Source: an uncultured Oscillospiraceae bacterium (GTDB lineage Bacteria; Bacillota; Clostridia; Oscillospirales; Oscillospiraceae). From it: a stretch of DNA of 64,000 nt. The notes under the pieces are model-generated. The model worked only from the letters and a program-made list of their open reading frames with translations. It was not told the origin of the DNA and ran no database searches. The stretch lies in contig CALWVV010000003.1 in the NCBI GenBank assembly GCA_944385035.1, positions 1 to 64,000 of the forward strand. The letters are read 5' to 3'. Shown piece after piece: positions 8,220 to 16,743 of the stretch (the first letter of the stretch is position 1; each line of letters opens with the position of its first letter). Position numbers and translations under genes: made by a program.

Positions 8220-8909
8220 TCACCTCACCACATAGCCCTTGACTGTCCGCCAGATGACCGCCTCACCCACCAGGAAAATCAAAAGTGCCGCACCCCCAAG
8301 AAGATAGGGAAGATTGCCCCACAGTCCACCGTACTCCCCGTTTACCAGGAACTCCCACAGGCCGATGTCCGCCACGATAAACAGCAGTGCACACAGGGCG
8401 ATCATCAGCAGTACGGCGGCCACGCTGAGAACGGTTCCCCAGACCTTCGACCGGGCCATTACAAGGCCGCTGAGTCCCCCCAGCACCAAAACCAGCACAC
8501 AGAGGAAGGGATACATCCCCACGGGCAGATCTTCTCCCAGAACCCAGCCCCACCGGCTCAGCTCCGTCCAGCCGCCCTGTTGGGGCAGGACGGACATAAG
8601 CGCCTGGAGCAGCCAGCACGCCCCAGCGTACAGCAGCATGGTCCCCTGCATCCCCCAAAAGAAGTCCCGGCGTCTGGCCCCAAAGGACAGGGCCAGATTC
8701 AGATTGTTGGTGCACAAGGCAAAGCCGTAGAAATAGAGGATAAACAGCTCCATTATGGGAAAGGCACTGTAGTAGCTGCGAAACAGGTTGTGGGTGCCCT
8801 GGGGCACACCGGTAATATAACAGCCTGCCACAACAATTACGGCAAACGCCAAAACTGCCGCCAGGTTTGGCCAGACAAACTGGCTGAGAAAGCGCGTGGA
8901 TTTTACCAT
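8220..8909 (-). CDS. Membrane protein, probable ABC permease subunit
   Basis: About 229 residues with six or so predicted helices and the patch ALSFGARRRDFFWG between helices. The downstream protein has the comparable stretch ALCFGQTRRRALALTMG, so the two permeases look paralogous and may form a heterodimer. The start at 8909 is chosen because GGAGGGGAGGAAC precedes it. A longer reading frame would run into the ATPase gene. It sits 14 bp behind the ATPase gene. Confidence 0.78.
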   Translation of the reverse strand: MVKSTRFLSQFVWPNLAAVLAFAVIVVAGCYITGVPQGTHNLFRSYYSAFPIMELFILYFYGFALCTNNLNLALSFGARRRDFFWGMQGTMLLYAGACWLLQALMSVLPQQGGWTELSRWGWVLGEDLPVGMYPFLCVLVLVLGGLSGLVMARSKVWGTVLSVAAVLLMIALCALLFIVADIGLWEFLVNGEYGGLWGNLPYLLGGAALLIFLVGEAVIWRTVKGYVVR

Positions 8910-8923
8910 GTTCCTCCCCTCCC

Positions 8924-9811
8924 TTACTGGGCATCTCCGTGGCTGCACAGGGCCACAAACACATTTTGGAGATTCATAGGAGCAATATCCACATCGGCCT
9001 TGCGGGCATCCTCCAGCTTGACTCCGCTGCCCCGAACCGCTACCGTCTTGTGCCGGCCCATCTGGTGGACGGAGAGAATCTCCAGTCCGGCACACACCCG
9101 GTCTACCTCATCCTCCCGGCCGGAGATATAGCGGAACTGATCCACCAGCTCCTCCGTGGGACAATTTTCCAGAATCCGCCCCTCATCCAGAATGATGACC
9201 TGTTCAAAAACCGATGCCGCCTCCTCAATGATATGGGTGGAGACGAGGAAGGTGCGGTTTGTCTGGGCAAAGTCCTCCAGCAGCAGCTGGTAGAACCGCT
9301 CCCGCATTACCACATCCAGCCCGGCTGCCGGCTCATCCAGAATGGTGATGGGAGAACGGCTGGCCAGGGCAATGGTGATGGTCACCATGGACAGTTGCCC
9401 CTTGGAAAGCTGATAAATTTTCTTTTGCGGCTCCAGTTTAAACTCCTCTAACAGCCGCTGGGCATAGTCCTTGTCCCAGTTTGGGTAATAGATAGCGGCG
9501 GATTTAAGGTAGTGCTTGATTTTCAGGTTGTTGCGTCCATAAAACATGGTAGATTGCATCTCTCGTGAAAAACAGATGTCGTTGAGCGCCTGCTGGTTTT
9601 CCCAAACATCCTGTCCGTTATAGGTAACCTGGCCGCCATCTTTGGTATTTTGGGCGGTAAGGATGCCCAACAGGGTCGTCTTACCCGCTCCGTTTCGGCC
9701 AATGAGACCGTAAATCTTCCCTGGCTCGATGGTCAGATCCAGGTTGTGAAGTACTTGCTTGTTTTTATAAGACTTGCACAGGCCCTGGGCCTTCAAAATT
9801 CCCGTACTCAT
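8924..9811 (-). CDS. ABC transporter ATP-binding protein
   Basis: A 295-residue cytosolic ATPase. Walker A is GRNGAGKTT at about 38-46. The signature is the slightly off-consensus LSKGQ near 134. Walker B is ITILDEPAAGLD near 150, followed by the switch histidine in VSTHIIEEA. The C-terminal extension of about 75 residues is common in drug- and peptide-export ATPases. It powers the two membrane proteins encoded next. Its start overlaps the gntR stop (ATGA), so expression is coupled to the regulator. Confidence 0.93.
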   Translation of the reverse strand: MSTGILKAQGLCKSYKNKQVLHNLDLTIEPGKIYGLIGRNGAGKTTLLGILTAQNTKDGGQVTYNGQDVWENQQALNDICFSREMQSTMFYGRNNLKIKHYLKSAAIYYPNWDKDYAQRLLEEFKLEPQKKIYQLSKGQLSMVTITIALASRSPITILDEPAAGLDVVMRERFYQLLLEDFAQTNRTFLVSTHIIEEAASVFEQVIILDEGRILENCPTEELVDQFRYISGREDEVDRVCAGLEILSVHQMGRHKTVAVRGSGVKLEDARKADVDIAPMNLQNVFVALCSHGDAQ

Positions 9812-10188
9812 AATGGTTCTCCTTCCTCAATGGCCCGGTGTACCATGGCCAGCAGCTCCTCCCCGCTGAGATTCAGCGAGGCCCCCTCTTTCACCAGGGG
9901 CTTTACGTAACCGTCATAAAAAGCGGCCTTTCGTTTCTGTTTCACAGCTTCACCCGCGCCCTGGGACACAAACATTCCAATGCCCCGCTTTTTATACAAA
10001 ATTCCATCTGCCACCAGCAGATTGATCCCCTTGGCCGCGGTAGCCGGATTGATGTTATAGCCCCGAGCCAGTTCGTTGGTGGAGGGCACCTGCTCCTCCT
10101 CCTGATAGACACCCCGGAGGATGTCATCTTCCAGCATCTTCGCAATTTGCAGATAGATCAGCGACTGGTCATTCAGCGTTCCATGCAC
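9808..10188 (-). CDS. GntR family transcriptional regulator (YtrA type)
   Basis: A 126-residue short GntR repressor. The winged helix-turn-helix fills residues 1-75: IYLQIAKMLEDDILRG, then VPSTNELARGYNINPATAAKGI and the wing LYKKRGIGMFV. The C-terminal tail of about 50 residues is too short for an effector domain of the FCD or UTRA type, which is typical of the YtrA subfamily. It leads the ABC operon and probably represses it. Inverted repeats cover its own promoter. Confidence 0.92.
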   Translation of the reverse strand: MHGTLNDQSLIYLQIAKMLEDDILRGVYQEEEQVPSTNELARGYNINPATAAKGINLLVADGILYKKRGIGMFVSQGAGEAVKQKRKAAFYDGYVKPLVKEGASLNLSGEELLAMVHRAIEEGEPL

Positions 10189-10206
10189 GTGATCACCTCC
10201 ACAGCG

Positions 10207-10277
10207 TTCTATGTTCTCTAGTTATATGGTTCATTACTTGTGTAATTAACCATATCACATAGAAGACCGCCTGTCAA
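10207..10277 (-). promoter_or_regulatory. Promoter and probable operator of the gntR-ABC operon
   Basis: TTGACA (10272-10277), 17 bp, TATGGT (10249-10254) on the minus strand. TATGGTT (10225-10231) and AACCATA (10248-10254) form an inverted repeat that includes the -10 box. A second, outer pair, TTCTATGT (10207-10214) and ACATAGAA (10257-10264), frames it with a slightly different centre. This fits autorepression by the GntR protein. Confidence 0.7.
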
Positions 10278-10288
10278 GCATTGGCGGC

Positions 10289-10321
10289 AAAAAAATTGGG
10301 CCGCCCTTGACAGGCGGCCCA
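10289..10321 (-). terminator. Terminator of the hydrogenase gene
   Basis: TGGGCCGCC (10297-10305) pairs with GGCGGCCCA (10313-10321), followed on the minus strand by A and seven U (10289-10295). Confidence 0.9.
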
Positions 10322-10332
10322 AAAAGCAGATT

Positions 10333-11775
10333 TTATTTTACCTGGGCAGAGGCTTTGGCCTCTTCCGCAGCCTTCACCGCGTCCAGTACGCCACGGCCCT
10401 CGGCCTCCTTGGCATGCTTTTCCACATCCATCTTGTTCCGGGGGCTGCGCACCAGGCAGCCGGCTCCCTGGACACAGCCGCCTTCGCAGGCCATACCCTC
10501 GATGAAGTTACCGTCCAGCCGTCCAGCCTTCAGCTTCAGCAGAGCCATCTCACACTCGGCAATACCGCTGCAGGGAACTGCTTTCAGATCAAACTGCGTC
10601 CCACGCTCCTTCAGGGTTTCCGCCACAGCCTGGGCCACACCGCCGCTGCGGGCGAAGTTGCGGCCGTAGGGGCTGGCCTCGTCCAGAGGTTCCTCCTCCA
10701 GCTGGGTCAGATCAATGTCCTTGGAATCGAACAGAGCCAGCAGCTCCTCATAGGTCAGGGCGCAGTCGATGGAGTTCATGGTGCGGCCCAGCTGGAACTC
10801 CTTCTTCTTGGCGATGCACGGCCCAATGAAGACGACCTTGGCGTCGGGCTCCTTTTCCTTCAGATACAGGCCGATCATTACCATGGGAGAAGGGGTATGA
10901 GAGACATATTTCTCCATCTCCGGGTGCTTCTTCTTTACAAAGCCCACAAAGCCCGGACAGCAGGAGGAGGTAAGGACCCCACGCTCCACCAGTTCCTCAG
11001 ACTCCCGGTCGGCCACCATATCGGCGCCCAGGGCCACCTCGGCCACGCCGGTGAAGCCCAGCTTTTTCAGTCCGGCCACCACCTGTCCGTAAGTGGCAGG
11101 GGCAAACTGGCCGGCAATGGAGGGAGCAATGACCGCATAGGTCTTGTAACCCCAGTGATCGCTGCCTTTGAGCATCTGGATGGCGTCAGTGATCCAGGAC
11201 TTGTCCTGAATGGCACCAAAGGGGCACTGATTCACACAGCTTCCGCAGGAAATGCACTTATTGATATCAATGGAGGCCTTCTTGTCGGGCCCCATGGAAA
11301 TGGCATTCACCGGACAGCCCTTCTCACAGGGGCGCTGGGTCTTGACGATGGCGCTGTACTGGCAGGCGTTGAGACACTTGCCGCAGGTAATGCACTTGTC
11401 GTGGTCAATATGGGCCCGGTGGTTCACAATGGAAATGGCATCCTTCGGGCAGGCGTGGACGCAGCGGGTGGCCAGACAGCCCCGGCAGGAAGCACTGACC
11501 GTAATCTCCGTCACCGGACACTCGTCGCAGGCGATGGGCAGAACCTCTACCACACTGGGGTTGGTCTTGTCGCCGCCCATAGCCATTTTCACACGGCTGT
11601 TGATGATGGCCCGCTCCTTGTAAATGCAGCAGCGCAGGCTGGCCGTGGGTCCGGGAATGATCCGCTCGGGCACGTCCAGAATACCGGTCTGCAGCCGGTC
11701 TTCCCAGGTCAGGCGGGCGACTTCAGTCAGCACTTGGGTCTTGAGCTCCTGAATTTTCGTCTCGAATGTACGCAT
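10333..11775 (-). CDS. Monomeric [FeFe] hydrogenase, group B-like
   Basis: A 480-residue iron-sulfur protein. The N-terminal half carries several Cys clusters: CDECPVTEITVSASCRGCLA, then two ferredoxin-like 4Fe-4S motifs, CITCGKCLNAC and CISCGSCVNQCPFGA. The H-cluster domain follows with L1 TSSCCPGFVGF, L2 GPCIAKKKEF and L3 MACEGGCVQGAG. These lack the Met and Trp of group A loops, so I place it with the monomeric group B enzymes of anaerobic Firmicutes. Physiological direction in group B is not settled. The ATG at 11775 follows GGAGGAGAGG. A GTG or other start upstream at 11835 is less likely. No maturase (HydE/F/G) lies nearby. Confidence 0.85.
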   Translation of the reverse strand: MRTFETKIQELKTQVLTEVARLTWEDRLQTGILDVPERIIPGPTASLRCCIYKERAIINSRVKMAMGGDKTNPSVVEVLPIACDECPVTEITVSASCRGCLATRCVHACPKDAISIVNHRAHIDHDKCITCGKCLNACQYSAIVKTQRPCEKGCPVNAISMGPDKKASIDINKCISCGSCVNQCPFGAIQDKSWITDAIQMLKGSDHWGYKTYAVIAPSIAGQFAPATYGQVVAGLKKLGFTGVAEVALGADMVADRESEELVERGVLTSSCCPGFVGFVKKKHPEMEKYVSHTPSPMVMIGLYLKEKEPDAKVVFIGPCIAKKKEFQLGRTMNSIDCALTYEELLALFDSKDIDLTQLEEEPLDEASPYGRNFARSGGVAQAVAETLKERGTQFDLKAVPCSGIAECEMALLKLKAGRLDGNFIEGMACEGGCVQGAGCLVRSPRNKMDVEKHAKEAEGRGVLDAVKAAEEAKASAQVK

Positions 11776-11885
11776 AGCGTTTCCTCTCCTCCGTCCGTTC
11801 TCTGTCCGCCCCCATGCAAACTCCCTATTTTGCAAGTTCCAGACAGAATCCCTTCATTTTGCAGGTTTTCATTCATTTTCAGCCC

Positions 11886-11914
11886 ATTCTACCCCACTAC
11901 CTATGTAGTGTCAA
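11886..11914 (-). promoter_or_regulatory. Promoter of the [FeFe] hydrogenase gene
   Basis: TTGACA (11909-11914), 17 bp, TAGAAT (11886-11891) on the minus strand. Inside the spacer lies the inverted repeat CACTAC-CTAT-GTAGTG (11895-11910), a likely repressor site. Confidence 0.75.
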
Positions 11915-12036
11915 GTTACATTTTACACGATTCCTCCCTATTTGAAAAGCCAATTTTACACCTTGTCCACAGTTTCACAAAGCAATTCCCTTTGGCATAG
12001 GCTAGGGCACAGATTCGTTGATACGGAGGGTCGTTT

Positions 12037-13119
12037 ATGGCTGCTTTACCACATATTGAATATTTCCTGGGGGCCAACTCCCCCACCGGTTTTTACTCCC
12101 TGTACTCCCACCTGCTTCCACCGGACGAGGCCCGTGCTATCTACATTCTGAAGGGTGGGCCGGGGTGCGGCAAATCCACCCTCATGCGCAGGGTAGCCGC
12201 CCGCATGGAGCAGGAAGGGCTGCAAACCGAATACATTCTCTGCTCGGGCGATCCGGCCTCCTTGGACGCTGTGGTCTTTCCCCAATTGAAGGCCGCCCTG
12301 GTAGACGGCACTTCTCCCCATGTGGTGGAACCCAAATACCCCGGCGCGGTGGAGCGGTATGTGAACGTGGGGGACTGCTACGATAAGGGGGCTCTTTGGG
12401 AACTGCGGGGCGAGATCATGGATGCCATGTCCGGCTATAAGGGCTGCTACCAGCGGGCCTACCGGTGCCTGGGCGCATCCGCGGAGCTCTTCGAGGACCA
12501 GCGCAGCGCCCTGCTCACCCAGGCTCTCTCTGACAAGCTGGCCAAACGGGCCCGCGGCATTCTCCTGCGGGAAATTCCCAAACGAAAGTCTGCCGCTCCC
12601 GGCCAGGTGAAGCAGCGCTTTCTGGGGGCTGTCACCCACAAGGGCTCCCTGTGTCTGTTCGACACAGCCCTCGCCCAGTGCAGCCGCATCTATGAACTGA
12701 CAGACAGCTCCGGCCTTGCCCACGAGATGCTCATTCACCTGTTGGCGGGAGCCGTCAGCAACGGATATGATGTGGTAGCCTGTCCCGACCCCATGGCCCC
12801 GGAGCGGTTGGCTCACCTGCTGATCCCTCAGCTGAGCCTGGCCTTCCTCACCTCTACCCCATCCCTCCCTGTCCCCGGAAAGCCCTATCGCCGCATCCGC
12901 TTGGATGCCGCGGCGGACCGGGAGGTTCTCCGGCGAAACCGCCCCAGGCTTCGCTTTGCGAAAAAAGTCTCCTCCGCCCTGTTGGATGAGGGGGTGGACT
13001 GCCTGGCCCAGGCCAAGGCCATGCACGACCATCTGGAAGCGATTTACAATCCTCACGTAGACTTTTCCTTAGTGGAAAAAATGGCCGACCAAATCGGGAC
13101 AGAGCTTCTTTCCTTTTAA
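12037..13119 (+). CDS. P-loop ATPase of unknown function (PRK06851-like)
   Basis: A 360-residue protein with a clear Walker A GGPGCGKST at about 41-49 near the N terminus, following a short HIEYFLGANSPTGFYSLY segment. The body has a hydrophobic strand ending in CPDPM and a C-terminal helix-rich tail. It resembles uncharacterised Firmicute nucleotide-binding proteins of about 360 residues that appear to be a duplicated P-loop fold. Only the first P-loop is intact here. It is monocistronic behind an ACGGAGGGT ribosome binding site, divergent from the hydrogenase. I cannot assign a function. Confidence 0.7.
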   Translation: MAALPHIEYFLGANSPTGFYSLYSHLLPPDEARAIYILKGGPGCGKSTLMRRVAARMEQEGLQTEYILCSGDPASLDAVVFPQLKAALVDGTSPHVVEPKYPGAVERYVNVGDCYDKGALWELRGEIMDAMSGYKGCYQRAYRCLGASAELFEDQRSALLTQALSDKLAKRARGILLREIPKRKSAAPGQVKQRFLGAVTHKGSLCLFDTALAQCSRIYELTDSSGLAHEMLIHLLAGAVSNGYDVVACPDPMAPERLAHLLIPQLSLAFLTSTPSLPVPGKPYRRIRLDAAADREVLRRNRPRLRFAKKVSSALLDEGVDCLAQAKAMHDHLEAIYNPHVDFSLVEKMADQIGTELLSF

Positions 13120-13137
13120 TAATGTAGGAAACAAAAA

Positions 13138-13202
13138 AACCAGCGGACTTATTTTGTCCGCTGGTTAAAAAAATCGGAGCAAGCGTCATATCGCTTGCTC
13201 CG
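13138..13202 (-). terminator. Tandem terminators after tRNA-Gln
   Basis: Two hairpins in a row on the minus strand. The first is CGGAGCAAGCG / CGCTTGCTCCG (13175-13185 and 13192-13202), followed by A and seven U. The second is AACCAGCGGAC / GTCCGCTGGTT (13138-13148 and 13156-13166), again with a U-run. The second also sits 19 bp after the stop of the plus-strand ATPase gene. Confidence 0.88.
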
Positions 13203-13206
13203 CTGC

Positions 13207-13280
13207 TGGCAGCCGGAGAAGGATTCGAACCCTCACAAACAGAGTCAGAGTCTGTCGTGCTACCCTTACACAATCCGGCT
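13207..13280 (-). tRNA. tRNA-Gln (anticodon CTG)
   Basis: A 74-nt cloverleaf including an encoded CCA (13207-13209). Acceptor arms are AGCCGGA and TCCGGCT with discriminator G. The anticodon stem ACAGA/TCTGT encloses the loop CTCTGAC, giving anticodon CTG for CAG codons. The T-arm carries GGTTCGAATCC. It stands alone and is followed by tandem terminators. Confidence 0.95.
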
Positions 13281-13487
13281 ATTTGTTGCTCCCTGTCGCA
13301 GGGACGAATGCTATTATAGCAAACAATTTCGAATTGTCAAGAGTATTTTTTAATTTTTTCTGCTCCTCTTTCTCTGTACCGGGGAAGTGGTTCTTCTCCC
13401 CCCTCCAAAACCGGTCTCTGGAAGCAGATCTGCTTTCTCCCCGATTGGCCGCTTTTTGTAAATTTTTTCTTACTGTCATATTTTCTC

Positions 13488-13516
13488 TTTACTCCAAAGA
13501 AATGAGGCTTTATAAT
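13488..13516 (+). promoter_or_regulatory. Promoter of glmS
   Basis: TTTACT (13488-13493), 17 bp, TATAAT (13511-13516), about 90 bp upstream of the ribozyme cleavage site. Confidence 0.65.
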
Positions 13517-13603
13517 ACCACCCGAACGGGAAGTCTGTGGCGGAAGGTCCGCCCGCCCGTCCATCGCAGAAGGAAAGGAGGCCATGGGTCCACCCATCAC
13601 AAA

Positions 13604-13780
13604 GCGCCAGTGCCCGCCCCTGTGGGCGGGACGACGAGGAGAGGGGAGTATCGAAGGTTTCGGCGGATGCCCCTCCGTGCCGGCCCAGGCACGCACACAG
13701 CTTACAAATATGCAGGCGACTGCAAAACAGAGGGGCTGTGGCTGGGTTACGAGGTCAAATGGCTGCGAGTTTGTCCTCCC
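13604..13780 (+). ncRNA. glmS ribozyme/riboswitch
   Basis: Self-cleaving glucosamine-6-phosphate-sensing ribozyme in the glmS leader. Conserved features are readable. The cleavage-site core is AGCGCCAG, with cleavage expected between A13603 and G13604. The P1 hairpin is CCCGCCC/GGGCGGG (13613-13619 and 13624-13630). Then come ACGACGAGGA, GAGGGGAGTATCGAA and TTCGGCGGATGCCCCTC, then the P3 stem CGTGCC/GGCACG (13676-13681 and 13688-13693). The 3' half includes ATATGCAGGCGACTGCAAAA. In Firmicutes, cleavage by glucosamine-6-phosphate leaves a 5'-OH mRNA that is degraded, giving feedback control of GlmS. The 3' boundary is approximate. Confidence 0.93.
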
Positions 13781-13807
13781 GTACCGTTTCAGGAGGAAAT
13801 TGAATAT

Positions 13808-15643
13808 ATGTGTGGAATTGTAGGTTATGTAGGACGCGAACAGGCCGCCCCCATTTTGCTGGAAGGGCTGTCCCGGTTGGAATACCGGGGCTATGACTCC
13901 GCCGGTGTGGCCGTGTACGACAGCTCCCGCGGCGCACTGTCCGTGCATAAGGCCAAGGGACGGCTGAACGTTCTCTCCGACCAGCTGCACGGAGGTGCCG
14001 ATCTTCAGGGCACCGTGGGCATCGGCCATACCCGCTGGGCCACCCATGGAGCGCCCAGTGACATAAACTCCCACCCCCAGGTCAGCCGCAGCGGAAAGAT
14101 TGCCGTGGTCCACAACGGCATCATTGAAAACTATGCAGAGCTGAAAGCCTTTCTCATGGCTCAGGGTATCCCCTTTACCTCAGAGACAGACACTGAGGTC
14201 ATTGCCCAGCTTATCGAGTACTTCTATGAGGGAGACCTTCTGGCCGCTGTAGGACGGGTGCTTCACCGTATCCAGGGGGCCTACGCTCTGGGTATTTTGT
14301 GCGACGACTGCCCTGACGAGCTGATTGCCGTACGCAAGGACAGCCCCCTCATCCTGGGCTACGGGGATGGCTGCTCCTTCCTGGCCAGCGATGTGACCGC
14401 CATTCTCCGCCACACCCGGAAGGTAAGCTATATGGAGGATGGAGAGCTGGCCGTTCTCACCCAGTCCGGCATCCAGTGCTACAACCACCTGATGCAGCCC
14501 GTGGACAAGGAGATCGTCCAGGTGGACTGGGAGATGGACGCGGCGGAAAAGGGCGGCTATGAACACTTCATGTTCAAGGAAATTATGGAACAGCCCCAGG
14601 CTCTGCGCCGTTGCATCTCTCCCCGGATTCGAGGCGGCGAAGTGGTCTTTGAGGATTTTCATCTGGATCCCCAGTACATCCGTGACCTCCAGAAGATCTA
14701 CATTGTGGCCTGCGGCTCCAGCTACCACGTAGGCATGGTGGGCAAATATCAGTTGGAAAAGCTCACCCGTAAACCCGTGGAGGTAGCACTGGCCTCGGAA
14801 TTCCGGTATATGGACCCCATCGTCAACGAGCACACCCTGGTGGTGGTGATCAGCCAGTCAGGCGAAACTCTGGACACCATGGCCGCCCTGCGGGAGGCCC
14901 GGCGGCTGGGGGGAAAAATCTTGTCCATTGTCAATGTGGTGGGCAGCTCCATTGCACGGGAATCCGATCAGGTTCTCTACACCTGGGCAGGGCCGGAGAT
15001 TGCCGTGGCTACCACCAAGGCTTACTCCACCCAGCTGGCGGTCATTTGCCTGCTGGCCCTATACTTTGCTCGAGTGCTGGGCACCATTGAGGACGAGGAG
15101 TACCAGGCCTGTCTGGAAGATCTGCTGCGCCTGCCCGACCAGGTGGAGCAGGTCCTGGCTCAGAAGGATGATATCCAGTATTTTGCCTCCCAGTACTTCA
15201 ACCACGACAGTGTCTTTTTCATTGGCCGGAACATCGACTACGCTATGGGTTTGGAGGGCTCTTTAAAGCTGAAAGAGATCTCCTACATCCACTCTGAGGC
15301 CTACGCCTCCGGGGAACTGAAGCACGGTACCATCAGCCTCATCGAACCCGGCACTCTGGTGGTGGCTCTGGGGACCTGCAAACGGCTATTCTCCAAAGCG
15401 ATGAGCAATGTGGTCGAGGTCAAATCCCGCGGGGCAGACGTGCTGGCCCTGACCACGGAACGCTGCCGGGCCGAGATGGAAGGCACTGCCAACGCCGTCA
15501 TGACCATTCCCGAGGCACGGGAGCTTGTGCTCCCCTGTCTGAGCGTGGTCCCCCTCCAGCTATTTGCCTATTATGTGGCCCTCATGCGGGGCTGTGACAT
15601 CGACAAGCCCCGAAACCTGGCCAAGAGTGTCACTGTGGAATGA
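13808..15643 (+). CDS. glmS: Glutamine--fructose-6-phosphate aminotransferase (isomerizing)
   Basis: Makes glucosamine-6-phosphate from fructose-6-phosphate and glutamine, the entry step to peptidoglycan precursors. The 611 residues match the family. The Ntn glutaminase domain starts MCGIVGYVG, with Cys as the nucleophile after Met removal. Two SIS domains follow, with CGSSYHVG and SQSGETLDTMAALREA in the first. The C terminus is KPRNLAKSVTVE. The start at 13808 is fixed by the need for Cys at position 2 and by AGGAGG 9 bp upstream. The reading frame stays open further upstream only because the ribozyme leader lacks stops. Confidence 0.98.
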   Translation: MCGIVGYVGREQAAPILLEGLSRLEYRGYDSAGVAVYDSSRGALSVHKAKGRLNVLSDQLHGGADLQGTVGIGHTRWATHGAPSDINSHPQVSRSGKIAVVHNGIIENYAELKAFLMAQGIPFTSETDTEVIAQLIEYFYEGDLLAAVGRVLHRIQGAYALGILCDDCPDELIAVRKDSPLILGYGDGCSFLASDVTAILRHTRKVSYMEDGELAVLTQSGIQCYNHLMQPVDKEIVQVDWEMDAAEKGGYEHFMFKEIMEQPQALRRCISPRIRGGEVVFEDFHLDPQYIRDLQKIYIVACGSSYHVGMVGKYQLEKLTRKPVEVALASEFRYMDPIVNEHTLVVVISQSGETLDTMAALREARRLGGKILSIVNVVGSSIARESDQVLYTWAGPEIAVATTKAYSTQLAVICLLALYFARVLGTIEDEEYQACLEDLLRLPDQVEQVLAQKDDIQYFASQYFNHDSVFFIGRNIDYAMGLEGSLKLKEISYIHSEAYASGELKHGTISLIEPGTLVVALGTCKRLFSKAMSNVVEVKSRGADVLALTTERCRAEMEGTANAVMTIPEARELVLPCLSVVPLQLFAYYVALMRGCDIDKPRNLAKSVTVE

Positions 15644-15659
15644 TCTTTAACATAAAAAT

Positions 15660-15684
15660 GTCCCCTCCGCCTGGCGGAGGGGAC
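15660..15684. terminator. Bidirectional terminator glmS / hypothetical gene
   Basis: GTCCCCTCC pairs with GGAGGGGAC around a GC-rich loop. It is followed by GTTTTT on the plus strand and by ATTTTTAT on the minus strand, so it serves both convergent genes. Confidence 0.85.
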
Positions 15685-15716
15685 GTTTTTATGGGGTTTC
15701 AGTCCGAGCAGTTTTT

Positions 15717-16172
15717 TCAGGGATTTTTCTCACCCTTGAGCCACTCGTCCTCTTCATACTCGTGCTTCAACCAATTCTCATAATTGGACTTGAGGGAGTC
15801 CCACACGGACATCCAGTCGATCTTGCTCAGATCTTCCTCTCCCGTAAAAAGTTCATTGTAGAACGCGAAGGTGGGGTCCTCCGCGCCGCCCACGTATTCC
15901 TCATAGAAGGCGTCCATATAAGCGCCAAACCGGGGGTCGTCCATCTCCTGGGGACCCAGCATCATGGCATGGAGCTGCTCCTTGGTCCAGGGTTCGTCAT
16001 TCTTCAGATCCCGAGGCATGACCTGTGCCCATTTGGTCAGGCGGCCTAAATCGTGCAGAAAACGCTCCCGCCCCTCTTCGCTGTTGAGCATGGGCAGCAC
16101 GCTGCGCAGCAGGGTGTAGAACGCATCGTCCATTGCTTCCTTAATCTTCGGGCTGATTTTGCTTTGATCCAT
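15717..16172 (-). CDS. Hypothetical acidic protein
   Basis: A 151-residue soluble protein, strongly acidic at the C terminus (HEYEEDEWLKGEKNP). It has no signal peptide or membrane segment, and I do not recognise the family. The sequence looks all-helical, with many Trp and Tyr residues in the second half. The start at 16172 follows GGAGG by about 9 bp. It is convergent with glmS and monocistronic. Coding potential is good (clear ribosome binding site, codon use like its neighbours), but the function is unknown. Confidence 0.75.
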   Translation of the reverse strand: MDQSKISPKIKEAMDDAFYTLLRSVLPMLNSEEGRERFLHDLGRLTKWAQVMPRDLKNDEPWTKEQLHAMMLGPQEMDDPRFGAYMDAFYEEYVGGAEDPTFAFYNELFTGEEDLSKIDWMSVWDSLKSNYENWLKHEYEEDEWLKGEKNP

Positions 16173-16350
16173 CGTCAATGCCTCCAATTCTCATAATTTT
16201 CCCCGTCGGTGTGGGGCGGAGAGTCCCACCGGAAAACTCTCTGTATGGTGACATTATAGCCGGGAGGACGAAGACCGTCAACCTTTATTTGTAAAATTTT
16301 TGAAATTTAAGCTTTTAAATCCTTCATATTCCAGCAGATTGACAAAAATT

Positions 16351-16731
16351 TCACAATACATTGACCACAGAGGGCTGTTCCATCTCCGCCAGCAGCTCCA
16401 GCTGCGTGATCAGATCCGCGTTGGCGGCGTTATACTGATCGGGCTCCTGCAGACGCAGATACTCCATCACTGTACGAAACCCTCTTAGAATCTGGTCCGT
16501 ATCCGAGTGGCGCATGGTGGCATGGAGATAAAAATGCCGGCTTTCCCATTGGTCATACACCTCCTTGGTCAGGACTAAGGCCTGCTCCCACTGATCCTGT
16601 TGCGTCAGCTGCTGGGCAAGCCGAAGCCGCTCCTCCATTCCTCCGGTCAGCTCTTTGGCATACCAGGCATTGCCTAGGCTCCCCCCCAGCAGCAGAAGAA
16701 GAAGTCCCACCGAAATCCAAAGCCGTCTCAT
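16351..16731 (-). CDS. DUF4363 family membrane-anchored protein
   Basis: 126 residues with an N-terminal hydrophobic anchor (about 4-22, LWISVGLLLLLLGGSLGNAW) and a helical outer part. The pattern of an N-terminal helix, then a region rich in Gln/Trp/Leu (QQDQWEQALVLTKEVYDQWE), matches DUF4363. That family is often encoded beside DUF421 in spore-forming clostridia. It is the second gene, 12 bp downstream of the DUF421 gene. No function is known; a role at the membrane with its partner is inferred. Confidence 0.8.
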   Translation of the reverse strand: MRRLWISVGLLLLLLGGSLGNAWYAKELTGGMEERLRLAQQLTQQDQWEQALVLTKEVYDQWESRHFYLHATMRHSDTDQILRGFRTVMEYLRLQEPDQYNAANADLITQLELLAEMEQPSVVNVL

Positions 16732-16743
16732 TTCCGCCCCTCC

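Noticed and set aside
12854..13273. A minus-strand frame spanning the end of the ATPase gene and the tRNA
   Set aside because: It runs through tRNA-Gln and two terminators, so it cannot be a real gene.
13283..13807. In-frame N-terminal extension of GlmS
   Set aside because: The open frame crosses the glmS ribozyme and its promoter. The mature enzyme needs Cys directly after Met, which fixes the start at 13808.
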